NCBI GenBank assembly: GCA_964512305.1
Contig: CAZEIW010000005.1
Location: 1 to 46,736 of the forward strand
DNA from: CAZEIW01 sp964512305
Lineage (GTDB): Bacteria > Pseudomonadota > Gammaproteobacteria > Burkholderiales > Burkholderiaceae_F
Length of the DNA: 46,736 bases
Reading direction: 5' to 3'
In this document: positions 1 through 7,587 of the stretch, one piece after another
How the letters are laid out: the number at the start of each line of letters is the position of its first letter
Position numbering within the stretch: the stretch's first letter is position 1
Translations under genes and position numbers: made by a program
The notes under the pieces: generated by a model
Told to the model about the DNA's origin: nothing
Seen by the model: only the letters and a program-made list of their open reading frames with translations
The model's database searches: none

Positions 1-109
1 GCTCGAGGGGGGGCGCAGCCACCCCTCGAAGCCGATCCTCCCGCTTTTCGGTTCCGAAGCTGCGGGCGCAAAACGTCCAGCTCCACCGCTCTTCGGAGCT
101 ACGGTTCAT
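1..109 (-). other. Structured left-edge segment with a possible partial small ORF
   Basis: No recognised gene is visible here. On the minus strand an open frame starts with ATG at 109 and runs off the edge (about 36 codons, beginning MNRSSEERWSW); it has no good ribosome binding site and no family I recognise. The DNA is rich in inverted repeats: TCGAGGGG (3-10) can pair with CCCCTCGA (22-29), TTCGG (47-51) with CCGAA (54-58), and AGCTCC (79-84) with GGAGCT (95-100). Part of it (73-114) is one copy of a 42-bp repeat whose partner lies at 10307-10348. A small intergenic repeat element is more likely than a gene. Confidence 0.3.
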
Positions 110-114
110 GGAAA
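73..114 (-). repeat. 42-bp dispersed repeat, copy 1
   Basis: The reverse complement of this segment matches 10307-10348 at 41 of 42 positions; the only difference is a T in place of a C in the middle. The two copies are therefore inverted relative to each other. The unit contains a short hairpin (AGCTCC / GGAGCT, 10-nt loop). It lies 31 bp beyond the stop codon of the CbiX-like gene. Next to it (115-140) is a G-rich stretch resembling the GGGTGAGGG-type intergenic repeats common in high-GC proteobacteria. Confidence 0.8.
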
Positions 115-145
115 GGGGCCGGGGGTGAGGGAAAGGGCGGAAACT

Positions 146-523
146 TCACCCCTTCGCCAGCCCCCCCACCGCGTCGGCGATGAATTCGACCATCCCCGGC
201 AGCGCCGACAGCACCGGCAGCACGCCGACCTCGATCCGCGGATGGGCCGCGCGGAATCGATCGATGATCGCCGGCAGATCGGTGGCGACGTGGCCGCCGA
301 TGGCCCAGAAGACGGGCACGACGTCGATCCTGTGCACCGCGGACGCGGCCAGCCCCTGCAGCGCCTGGTCCAGCGTCGGCGCCTGGAGCTCGAGAAACGC
401 GATTTCCACGGCCGATCCCGGCAGCCGGGCCGCCAGCGCCGCGCGCAGCGCCTGCAACGGATCCGACCAGCGCGCATCGCGCGCGCCGTGAGCGAACAGG
501 ATCAGGGCATGCTCGGGCTTCAT
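146..523 (-). CDS. Sirohydrochlorin chelatase-like protein (CbiX/SirB family)
   Basis: Single-domain protein of 125 residues, the length of the short CbiX form. It begins MKPEHALILFAHGARD, which carries the N-terminal active-site histidine (H12) of the family; a second conserved histidine is H78 in FWAIGGHVATDLP. Family members insert cobalt, iron or nickel into sirohydrochlorin, or act as related tetrapyrrole chelatases in the cytoplasm. The ATG at 523 is preferred over upstream starts because the extra N-terminal residues are arginine/alanine-rich and unlike the family. No other siroheme or cobalamin gene is in the window, so the metal cannot be deduced. Confidence 0.85.
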   Translation of the reverse strand: MKPEHALILFAHGARDARWSDPLQALRAALAARLPGSAVEIAFLELQAPTLDQALQGLAASAVHRIDVVPVFWAIGGHVATDLPAIIDRFRAAHPRIEVGVLPVLSALPGMVEFIADAVGGLAKG

Positions 524-705
524 CGATTCTGCCTCGCGAGCGGCGGACCGGCACGGAGGGCGCGGCGTCCGCCGTGCGGCGCTACCGTCGCCAGGCGTGC
601 GGCGCGCGTGCGGGTGCAGCACACTCGGCTTGTATTATCGGTGCATCCGCCGCTTTCGCGGCGAGCGGTTTCGGGATCGGCGACGGGTGCCGGAAGGAGA
701 AGAGG

Positions 706-1185
706 ATGGCTTCGGTGAACAAGGTGATACTGGTCGGGAACCTCGGTCGGGACCCGGAGACGCGCTACAGCCCGGACGGCGCCGCGATCACCAATGTGTC
801 GATCGCGACCACGTCGACCTGGAAGGATAAGAACACCGGCGAGAAGCGCGAGGAGACCGAATGGCATCGCGTCGTGTTTTTCGGCCGGCTGGCCGAGATC
901 GCAGGTGAGTACCTGAAGAAGGGCTCGCAGGTGTACGTCGAAGGCAAGCTGCGCACGCGCAAATGGCAGGACAAGGAGACCGGCCAGGACCGGTTCTCGA
1001 CCGAGATCGTCGCCGACGCGATGCAGATGCTCGGCTCGCGCCAGGGCATGGGCGTGCCGTCCGACGACGATGGGCGGGCTCCGCGGCCGGCAGGCGGAGC
1101 GTCGCGGGCCGGTGCCGCGAAAGCGCCGTCGAAAGAGCCCGCGGGCGGTGGCGTCGCCGACATGGACGACGACATTCCCTTCTAG
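706..1185 (+). CDS. ssb: Single-stranded DNA-binding protein
   Basis: 159 residues, a normal size for SSB. The N-terminal OB fold (about 1-110) begins MASVNKVILVGNLGRDPETR and contains the family's KNTGEKREETEWHRVVFFGRLAEI-type core (a tryptophan and histidine in EWHRVV). A disordered Gly/Ala/Pro linker follows, then the acidic C-terminal tip DMDDDIPF that recruits replication and repair partners. Translation starts at the ATG at 706, behind GGAAGGAGAAGAG; longer in-frame starts add unrelated sequence. A TGTATTAT element at 631-638 could be the -10 box. SSB coats single-stranded DNA as a tetramer during replication, recombination and repair. Confidence 0.97.
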   Translation: MASVNKVILVGNLGRDPETRYSPDGAAITNVSIATTSTWKDKNTGEKREETEWHRVVFFGRLAEIAGEYLKKGSQVYVEGKLRTRKWQDKETGQDRFSTEIVADAMQMLGSRQGMGVPSDDDGRAPRPAGGASRAGAAKAPSKEPAGGGVADMDDDIPF

Positions 1186-1308
1186 CGGCCGGCCTCGGCG
1201 AGCTGCCGCGCACCTGGAGCTTCCGCCGCGAGTGCGGTCATTCACGCCGCGCCGGGCCGGGCGACGCCTTGCGCGGGCCGGGCAGGGCGGCCGCCTGGTG
1301 TTCCACGA

Positions 1309-2397
1309 ATGTCCATGCAGATGACAGCCCTGGTCGTCGTCCCGGTGTTCGCCATCGCCGCGCTCCTGGGCTACGCCGCGCACAGGGCCAGCATCTGTAA
1401 CGTCAGGGCCGTGCTCGAAGTCCTGGGCACGCGCCGCGCCTTCATGCTCGGCAGCTTCGCGAAGGCAGCCTTGTGGGCCACCGCGGTCTACGGAGCCGCG
1501 AGCGTCTGGTTGCCGGGCATGATCCCGGGCATGAACGCGGGTTTCCAGACTCTCGAACCGCAGATATTTGCCGTGTGCGGCGGATTCGCTTTCGGCGCCG
1601 GGGCGGCCATCAACGGGGGATGCTCCCTTTCCACCCTGCAACGGCTTGCGGATGGCGAAATTGGGATGCTGCTGACGCTGCTGGGCCTGGGCGGCGGCCT
1701 GCTGGCGTGGTCGGCGATCGATGCGCGGCTCGACCTCGTGCATGCGATCCGCGTTCCTTCGCTCTGGCGCCAGGCCGGCAGCGTCTCGATCGCGATCGTC
1801 GCGCTGCTGTGGCTGCTCGCCGCGCTCGAGCTGCGGCGCATATGGCGCACCCGGCCAAGGATCGGCATCCGGCGGCTGGCGGCCAGCGATGTCTACCGCC
1901 TGTCGACGGCCGCCATGCTGATCGGGATCTCCGGCGGGGTGCTGAACGTCCTGCTCGGATCCTGGACCTACACCTACTACCTGCGAACCGCGATCGCCTC
2001 CGCGCAGCGCGACGCGACGGCGCCGATGCCGATCCTTGCGGGACTGCTCGCAGCCCTCCTCGCGGGGATGGTCGTATCGGCCGTTCAGCGCGGCAGCTTC
2101 GAGTTTCGATGGGGCGGCACGGACGGGGCGTTGAAGCACCTCGCCGGAGGCGCATTGATGGGCATCGGCGCGGCCCTGATCCCCGGCGGCAACGACAGCA
2201 TCGTGCTTACGGGAATCCCGACGCTTTCCGGCGTGGCACTGGCAACCTATCTCGCCCTCCTGCTCGGCATCGCGAGCGCGCTGCTCGTGCTGCGCGCCGC
2301 AGGCGTGAGGTTGCCGGTCGTCTCCTGCGCCGGCGATGCCTGCGAGGTCAAACCCTCGCCGGCCCCGGACCTTTCTGAAAGCGTCCGGCCGGGGTAG
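1309..2397 (+). CDS. YeeE/YedE-family membrane transporter (thiosulfate/sulfur compounds)
   Basis: 362-residue integral membrane protein with about nine to ten hydrophobic helices. It shows the YeeE/YedE signatures: a cysteine in HRASICNVRAV near residue 28 and a glycine-rich motif with cysteine, AAINGGCSLSTLQRL, near residue 105; a second glycine-rich repeat (MGIGAALIPGGNDSIVL) lies in the C-terminal half. Known members carry thiosulfate or related sulfur species across the inner membrane by relaying them along conserved cysteines. In this protein the second repeat has asparagine-aspartate rather than a GC motif. No TusA-like or other sulfur gene is adjacent. The start at 1309 has only a weak ribosome binding site; the next ATG at 1315 or 1321 is possible. 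Confidence 0.85.
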   Translation: MSMQMTALVVVPVFAIAALLGYAAHRASICNVRAVLEVLGTRRAFMLGSFAKAALWATAVYGAASVWLPGMIPGMNAGFQTLEPQIFAVCGGFAFGAGAAINGGCSLSTLQRLADGEIGMLLTLLGLGGGLLAWSAIDARLDLVHAIRVPSLWRQAGSVSIAIVALLWLLAALELRRIWRTRPRIGIRRLAASDVYRLSTAAMLIGISGGVLNVLLGSWTYTYYLRTAIASAQRDATAPMPILAGLLAALLAGMVVSAVQRGSFEFRWGGTDGALKHLAGGALMGIGAALIPGGNDSIVLTGIPTLSGVALATYLALLLGIASALLVLRAAGVRLPVVSCAGDACEVKPSPAPDLSESVRPG

Positions 2398-2453
2398 ATT
2401 GCGCGCATGAGGGTTGCCGCGCGCCTCCGGCTGTCCGCGATCGAACGGCGTCC

Positions 2454-3026
2454 ATGAAGGCCGGCCCGGTCGCAGTCGGCGTCGAATCGGTCGCGAGCCG
2501 GATCGTGGTCGCTCGTGGCGTAAAGGTCATCCTGGATTCCGACCTTGCCGCGCTCTATGGCGTCCCGACCAAGCGCCTGAACGAGCAGGTGCGGCGCAAC
2601 GCCGAGCGCTTTCCGGAGGACTTCGTCTTTCAGCTTGACAATCAGGAGCTTGCGGACTTGAGGTCGCAATTCGCGACCTCAAGTCCGGGCCCGGCGGGTG
2701 CGTGGGGCGGGCGGCGCCACCCGCCCTCGGTGTTCACCGAGCACGGGGCCTTGATGGCTGCCACGGTGCTGAGCAGTCCACGCGCGGTCGAAGTGTCGGT
2801 GTACGTCGTCCGGGCGTTCGTGAAGTTGCGCGAGCTGATGGTCGACCACAAGGAGCTCGCCCGCAAGCTCAAGCAGCTCGAAAGCCGCCTCGAACGCAAG
2901 CTCGCCTCCCAGGACGAGGCGATCGCAGCCATCCTCGAAGCGATACGCGATCTGATGGCCGAGCCGGAACCGGCCAGGCGGCCGATCGGCTTCGTGCCGC
3001 TCGAGGAAAAAAAGCCCAGGCGCTGA
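2454..3026 (+). CDS. ORF6N domain-containing protein (phage antirepressor-like)
   Basis: 190 residues. An ORF6N domain occupies about residues 10-115: VKVILDSDLAALYGVPTKRLN, then RFPEDFVFQL, LRSQFATSS, GGRRHPPSVFTEHGALMAA and VVRAFVKLREL. The C-terminal part (about 115-175) is a charged predicted coiled coil with leucine heptads (ELARKLKQLESRLERKL). ORF6N domains are DNA-binding modules found in phage antirepressors and in many chromosomal orphans. No phage structural, integrase or repressor gene is nearby. The coding sequence contains a perfect 15-bp inverted repeat at 2653-2687. The amidase gene starts 6 bp downstream, so the two may be co-transcribed. Confidence 0.88.
   Translation: MKAGPVAVGVESVASRIVVARGVKVILDSDLAALYGVPTKRLNEQVRRNAERFPEDFVFQLDNQELADLRSQFATSSPGPAGAWGGRRHPPSVFTEHGALMAATVLSSPRAVEVSVYVVRAFVKLRELMVDHKELARKLKQLESRLERKLASQDEAIAAILEAIRDLMAEPEPARRPIGFVPLEEKKPRR
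2653..2687. repeat. Perfect 15-bp inverted repeat inside the ORF6N gene
   Basis: The arms CGGACTTGAGGTCGC (2653-2667) and GCGACCTCAAGTCCG (2673-2687) are exact reverse complements separated by AATTC. The arms encode the conserved ORF6N segment around LRSQFATSS. It may be a protein-binding site for autoregulation, an mRNA hairpin, or a by-product of the encoded motif. Confidence 0.9.
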
Positions 3027-3032
3027 CAGGCC

Positions 3033-4454
3033 ATGGACGACTATGAGCGCTACGACGGACTGGGGCTCGCCGCGCTGGTGCAAAGCGGCCAGGTCTCGCC
3101 GCACGAGCTTCTCGAGGCCGCGATCGAACGGGTCGAGGCGCGCAACCCAGGCGTCAATGCGGTCGTGAACCGCCTGTACGACCAGGCCCGCGCGGCGATC
3201 GCCTCCGGCCTTCCGCGCGGCCCGTTCCTCGGCGTCCCGTACCTGCTGAAGGACCTCGGGGCCCAGTATGCGGGTGCGGTGACCTCGGCCGGCTCCGGGT
3301 ACTTCCGCGACGCGATCGCCGACCACGACAGCGAGGCGGTCCTGCGCCTGAAGCGCGCCGGCCTGGTCATCTTCGGCAAGACCAACACCTCGGAGTTCGG
3401 GCTGTCCACCTCGACCGAACCGGCGCTGTTCGGCCCGACCCGCAATCCATGGCGACTCGAGCGCAGCGCGGGCGGCTCGAGCGGCGGGGCGGCCGCGGCC
3501 GTCGCCAGCGGCATGGTGCCGATGGCGCACGCATCCGACGGCGGCGGGTCGATCCGCATCCCCGCCTCGTGCTGCGGCGTGTTCGGACTGAAGCCCACGA
3601 GGGCCCGCAATCCGATGGGACCGGACGCCGGCGAAGGCTGGAGCGGGGCGGGCGTCTGGCACGCAGTGACGCGCTCGGTGCGCGACAGCGCAGCCCTGCT
3701 CGATGCGACTGCCGGCCCCGACGTCGGCGACCCCTATTGGGCGCCGCCGGCGCGAGGGCCGTACCTGGCCGAGGTCGGCGCCGATCCGGGACGGCTGAGA
3801 ATCGCGTTCACCACCGCGGCCTGGAACGGGCATCCCGTCGACCGCCCATGCGCGGCTGCCGTCGAAGAGGTGGCCCGGCTTTGCGAGTCGCTGGGACATC
3901 ACGTCGAACCGGGGTCGCCGACGTTCGACGCGCAGGCGCACACGCAGGCGTTTCGCGTCATCGTCAGCGCCCACGTGCGCGCGATGCTGCAGGCGCGCGG
4001 CGAGACGCTCGGCCGCGCGCCGCGTCCCGACGACGTCGAGACCATCTCGTGGCGCATGGCGGAATTCGGCCGCACCGCCAGCGCAAGCGAAGTCGTGCGC
4101 GCGGTCGGCACGCTGCACCGGATCGGCCGCGAGGTCGCGCGCTGGTTCGGCCGCTTCGACCTGCTGCTGACCCCGACCATGTGCGCGCCGCCGTACCGGC
4201 TCGGCGTGCTGGCGATGTCGGGCGTGGATCCCGAGGCATTCGCTCGAGCCATCGCCGGGACGCTCGCGTTCACGTCGTTGTGGAACAGCTGCGGCAACCC
4301 GGCGATGTCGGTGCCGCTTTGCATGTCCGGCGACGGCCTGCCGGTCGGCGTTCAGTTCGCGGCGCGATTCGGCGACGAGGCCACCCTGTTCCGCCTCGCC
4401 GCCCAGCTGGAGGCCGCGCGCCCCTGGGCCGGACGGCGACCCACGGCCGCCTGA
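3033..4454 (+). CDS. Amidase, amidase-signature (GatA-like) family
   Basis: 473 residues, the usual length of an amidase-signature hydrolase. The Ser-cisSer-Lys triad is visible: the lysine in GVPYLLKDLGAQY (about residue 72), the cis-serine in the glycine/serine-rich loop RSAGGSSGGAAAAVASG (about 148-155), and the nucleophile in SDGGGSIRIPASCCG (about residue 172). Such enzymes hydrolyse a carboxamide to acid and ammonia. The C-terminal half resembles the 6-aminohexanoate-cyclic-dimer hydrolase and broad-specificity amidases rather than GatA, since no gatB or gatC is near; the substrate is unknown. It faces the HisN-like gene tail to tail with a 3-bp gap. Confidence 0.9.
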   Translation: MDDYERYDGLGLAALVQSGQVSPHELLEAAIERVEARNPGVNAVVNRLYDQARAAIASGLPRGPFLGVPYLLKDLGAQYAGAVTSAGSGYFRDAIADHDSEAVLRLKRAGLVIFGKTNTSEFGLSTSTEPALFGPTRNPWRLERSAGGSSGGAAAAVASGMVPMAHASDGGGSIRIPASCCGVFGLKPTRARNPMGPDAGEGWSGAGVWHAVTRSVRDSAALLDATAGPDVGDPYWAPPARGPYLAEVGADPGRLRIAFTTAAWNGHPVDRPCAAAVEEVARLCESLGHHVEPGSPTFDAQAHTQAFRVIVSAHVRAMLQARGETLGRAPRPDDVETISWRMAEFGRTASASEVVRAVGTLHRIGREVARWFGRFDLLLTPTMCAPPYRLGVLAMSGVDPEAFARAIAGTLAFTSLWNSCGNPAMSVPLCMSGDGLPVGVQFAARFGDEATLFRLAAQLEAARPWAGRRPTAA

Positions 4455-4457
4455 CGT

Positions 4458-5291
4458 TCAGTCCCCTCTCGCGCCGACCAGCCGCAGCACCTCGTCGTGC
4501 AGCTCGCCGGCCGTCGCGATCAGCGATGGCTCGGCGAGCGGGTTGCCGCCGCGCCAGCTCGCGACGCGCCCGCCGGCGCCCTCGACCACCGGAACGATCG
4601 CGGCGACGTCCCAGTAGGCGAGCTGGGGATCGAGCATCACGTCGGCGCCCCCCGTGGCGAGCGCAAAGTATCCGAAGCAGTCGCCCCAGGTCCGGTACAG
4701 CTTCGCGCGGCGCACGACGTTTTCGACCCCGGCGCCCGTGCCCTGCTCGCCCGTCCCCCAGTGCGAGCTCGCAAGCACCGTCGCCTGGTCGAGCGAGCGG
4801 CAGCGGCGCACGGCCGCCGGCCGGCACCGGCCGTCGCCCGAGTACAACATCGTGCGCTCGCGCTGTCCGATCAGCGCGACGCCGGCGGCAGGGTGCGCGA
4901 TGCAGCCGAGCACGGGCGCGAAACCCCGGCCATCGTCGCGCTCGAGCGCGATCAGGGTGCCGAAGAGAAAGCAGTTGCTGATGAAAGCCCGCGTGCCGTC
5001 GATCGGATCGAGCACCCAGCGGTACCGTTCGCCGCGCTTCTCCCCGAATTCCTCGCCCAGCACGCCGTGCCCCGGATAGCGCGCTTCGATCCGCTGGCGC
5101 AGCGCCATCTCGGCGCCGCGGTCGGCCGCGGTCACCGGCGTCGAATCGGCCTTGTCCAGCACTTCGGTGCCGCTGAGGAAATACGGCCGGATCGTCTCGA
5201 ATGCGCATCCGATCAGTTCGTGCGCGAACGGCAGGAACTCGCGCTCCTCGGCCGCGGACAGTGGCGCCGAGAACGTCTGTCGATCGTGCAT
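4458..5291 (-). CDS. Inositol-monophosphatase-family phosphatase, histidinol-phosphatase (HisN) type
   Basis: 277 residues. It has the metal-binding motifs of the lithium-sensitive phosphatase superfamily: GEEFG (about 95), DPIDGTRAFI (about 108-117) and a C-terminal WDVAAIVPVVEGAGGRV. The segment DGTRAFISNCFLFGTLIAL is characteristic of the HisN branch, which dephosphorylates histidinol phosphate in histidine synthesis, rather than of SuhB. No other his gene lies in the window, so a more general sugar- or inositol-phosphatase role stays open. The ATG at 5291 gives an N-terminus of family length; longer frames run through the divergent promoter region in front of the EF-G paralogue. Confidence 0.85.
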   Translation of the reverse strand: MHDRQTFSAPLSAAEEREFLPFAHELIGCAFETIRPYFLSGTEVLDKADSTPVTAADRGAEMALRQRIEARYPGHGVLGEEFGEKRGERYRWVLDPIDGTRAFISNCFLFGTLIALERDDGRGFAPVLGCIAHPAAGVALIGQRERTMLYSGDGRCRPAAVRRCRSLDQATVLASSHWGTGEQGTGAGVENVVRRAKLYRTWGDCFGYFALATGGADVMLDPQLAYWDVAAIVPVVEGAGGRVASWRGGNPLAEPSLIATAGELHDEVLRLVGARGD

Positions 5292-5502
5292 GGTTTCGAT
5301 ATCGGGCGCGGGTGGAGCGATCGGGCGGAAGCGAGACGGCCCGCGGGCGAGCGGGCCGGCGGCTGGCCACATTGTGCCCGTCCCGGCCGCGGCGTGCGAC
5401 GACCCGCCCTGCCTTGGAGCAAGGAACCCCGCGGCGGCGCCGTACACTACGCCGGCAGGTCGGATCCGGGACGAGACGAGGGGACGAATACAAGGGGACG
5501 AA

Positions 5503-7554
5503 ATGGCCGAATTCACAACGGAGAATCTGAGGACCGTGGCCCTGGTGGGCCACGGCGCTGCAGGCAAGACGACGCTGGCCGAGCAGCTGCTCGCCAAGTC
5601 CCGGATGATCGGGGCAGCCGGCGCCGTCGAGAAGGGCACGACGGTGTGCGATTTCGATCCGCTCGAGAAGTCGGCGCAGCACTCGCTGCGCTCCGCGGTC
5701 GTGCACCTGGATCACCGCGATGCCCGGATCCACCTGGTCGACACGCCCGGATACCCGGACTTTCTCGGCCAGGCGATCGGCGCCCTGGACGCGGTCGAAA
5801 CCGCCGCGATCGTGATCAACGCTTCGTCCGGGATCGAGCTGGTCACGCGCCGCATGATGGAGTGGACGCGCAGCCGCGGCCTGTGCCGGATCGTGATCGT
5901 CAACAGGATCGACGCCGAGAACGTCAACCTGCCCGGACTGCTCGAGCAGATCCGCGAGGCGTTCGGCCCCGAGTGCCTGCCGATCAACCTGCCTGCCGAA
6001 GGCGGTGCGCGCGTGATCGACTGCTTCGGGGAAGACAGCGGGCGTGCCGACTTCCTCTCGGTCGCCGACGTGCACCGGCAGGTCATGGAACAGGTCGTCG
6101 AGGTCGACGAGGAGGCGATGAACCGCTACCTGGAGCAGGGCAGCATCGACCCGAGCACGCTGCATGCGCCGCTGGAAAAGGCCCTGCGCGAAGGGCACCT
6201 CATTCCGGTGTGCTTCACGTCGGCCCGCACCGGAGCCGGCGTGGCCGAGCTGCTCGACGTGCTGGTGCGCCACCTGCCTCACCCCGGCGAGGGCAATCCC
6301 CCGCTGTTCGTGCGCGGCGAGGGCGCGGGCGCCGAATCGTTCCGCTCGGCGCCGGACCCGGAGCGGCACGTGCTGGCGCACGTGTTCAAGGTCGTCAACG
6401 ATCCGTACATCGGCAAGATCGGCGTGTTCCGCGTCCACCAGGGCACGATCACGAAGGACACGCAGCTGTACGTCGGCGAGAGCAAGAAGCCGTTCAAGGT
6501 CAACCATCCCCTGCTGATGCAGGGCAAGGACACCGTCGAGACGGCCCGGCTCGTGCCCGGCGACATCGGCGCCGTCGCGAAGGTCGACGACATCGTGTTC
6601 GACTGCGTCCTGCACGATTCGCACGACGACGACCTGATCAGCATGAAGCCGCTCGAGTTCCCGCGCCCGATGTTCGGGCTGGCGATCGAGCCGAAACGGC
6701 GCGGCGACGAGGGCCGCATCTCCGAGGTGCTGACCAAGCAGGCGGCCGAGGATCCGACCCTGGTGATCGAGCACGACGCGGCGCAGAACGAGACCGTGGT
6801 CAGAGGCCTGTCCGAGCTGCACCTGCGATCGGTGCTGGAGCGGATGTCCACGCAGTTCAGGCTCGACGTGACGACCCGGCCGCCCAGGATCCCGTACCGC
6901 GAGACGATCAACGGCAACGCCGAGGGCCATGCGCGGCACAAGAAGCAGACCGGCGGCGCCGGCCAGTTCGGCGAGGTCTACCTGCGTGTCGAGCCGCTGC
7001 CGCGGGGCACCGGTTTCGAATTCGTCGATCAGGTCAAGGGCGGCGTGATCCCGTACAACTTCATTCCCGCGGTGGAAAAGGGCGTGCACGAGGTGCTGGC
7101 CTCCGGCTACGTCGCCGGCTATCCGATCCAGGACGTGCGCGTGACCGTGTACGACGGCAAGCACCACCCGGTCGATTCCAAGGAAGTCGCTTTCATCGCC
7201 GCGGGTCGCAAGGCGTTCCTCGACGCGCTGGAGAAGGCGCGCCCGATCGTGCTCGAGCCGATCGTCTCGATCGAGATCGTCGTGCCGGACGTCAACATGG
7301 GCGACATCACCGGCGACCTGTCGTCGCGCCGCGGCCAGGTGAACGGAACGGGGAACATGGCCGGCGGACTGATGGTCGTGTCGGGCACCGTGCCGCTGTC
7401 GGAGCTCGACGGCTACGCGGGACGGCTGAAGGCGATCACGCAGGGACAGGGCAGCTACTCGATGGAGCTTTCGCACTACGAGCAGGTGCCGCCGAACGTG
7501 CAGCAGCAGCTGGCGACCGACTTCAAGAGCCGCCGCACGCACGAGGAAGACTGA
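5503..7554 (+). CDS. Elongation factor G-like translational GTPase (EF-G paralogue)
   Basis: 683 residues, close to EF-G length. The GTPase P-loop is GHGAAGKTTLAEQ (about residues 16-28), the G3 motif is DTPGYPDF (about 81-88), and the G4 position reads NRID in place of the usual NKMD. The G2 region is divergent (EKGTTVCDFDPLEKSAQHS), as in the EF-G2/FusA-like subfamily that stands apart from the rps12-rps7-fusA-tuf operon. Domains II to V follow, ending in the domain IV/V block with RRGQVNG and a C-terminal QQQLATDFKSRR. No ribosomal protein gene is nearby, so this is a second copy, possibly for recycling, stress or ribosome rescue. The ATG at 5503 follows GGGGACGAA. Confidence 0.92.
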   Translation: MAEFTTENLRTVALVGHGAAGKTTLAEQLLAKSRMIGAAGAVEKGTTVCDFDPLEKSAQHSLRSAVVHLDHRDARIHLVDTPGYPDFLGQAIGALDAVETAAIVINASSGIELVTRRMMEWTRSRGLCRIVIVNRIDAENVNLPGLLEQIREAFGPECLPINLPAEGGARVIDCFGEDSGRADFLSVADVHRQVMEQVVEVDEEAMNRYLEQGSIDPSTLHAPLEKALREGHLIPVCFTSARTGAGVAELLDVLVRHLPHPGEGNPPLFVRGEGAGAESFRSAPDPERHVLAHVFKVVNDPYIGKIGVFRVHQGTITKDTQLYVGESKKPFKVNHPLLMQGKDTVETARLVPGDIGAVAKVDDIVFDCVLHDSHDDDLISMKPLEFPRPMFGLAIEPKRRGDEGRISEVLTKQAAEDPTLVIEHDAAQNETVVRGLSELHLRSVLERMSTQFRLDVTTRPPRIPYRETINGNAEGHARHKKQTGGAGQFGEVYLRVEPLPRGTGFEFVDQVKGGVIPYNFIPAVEKGVHEVLASGYVAGYPIQDVRVTVYDGKHHPVDSKEVAFIAAGRKAFLDALEKARPIVLEPIVSIEIVVPDVNMGDITGDLSSRRGQVNGTGNMAGGLMVVSGTVPLSELDGYAGRLKAITQGQGSYSMELSHYEQVPPNVQQQLATDFKSRRTHEED

Positions 7555-7572
7555 CGCCGCGCGAGACTGTCT

Positions 7573-7587
7573 GCGCCGCTACGGCGC
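7573..7587. terminator. Hairpin between convergent EF-G paralogue and aldehyde dehydrogenase
   Basis: GCGCCG (7573-7578), CTA, CGGCGC (7582-7587) forms a short perfect GC stem between or over the converging gene ends (stops at 7554 and 7579). There is no U-tract, so termination is only suggested. Confidence 0.35.

Noticed and set aside
4270..7542. Long minus-strand frame opposite the EF-G paralogue
   Set aside because: Histidine/arginine/aspartate-rich shadow composition and no recognised domain.
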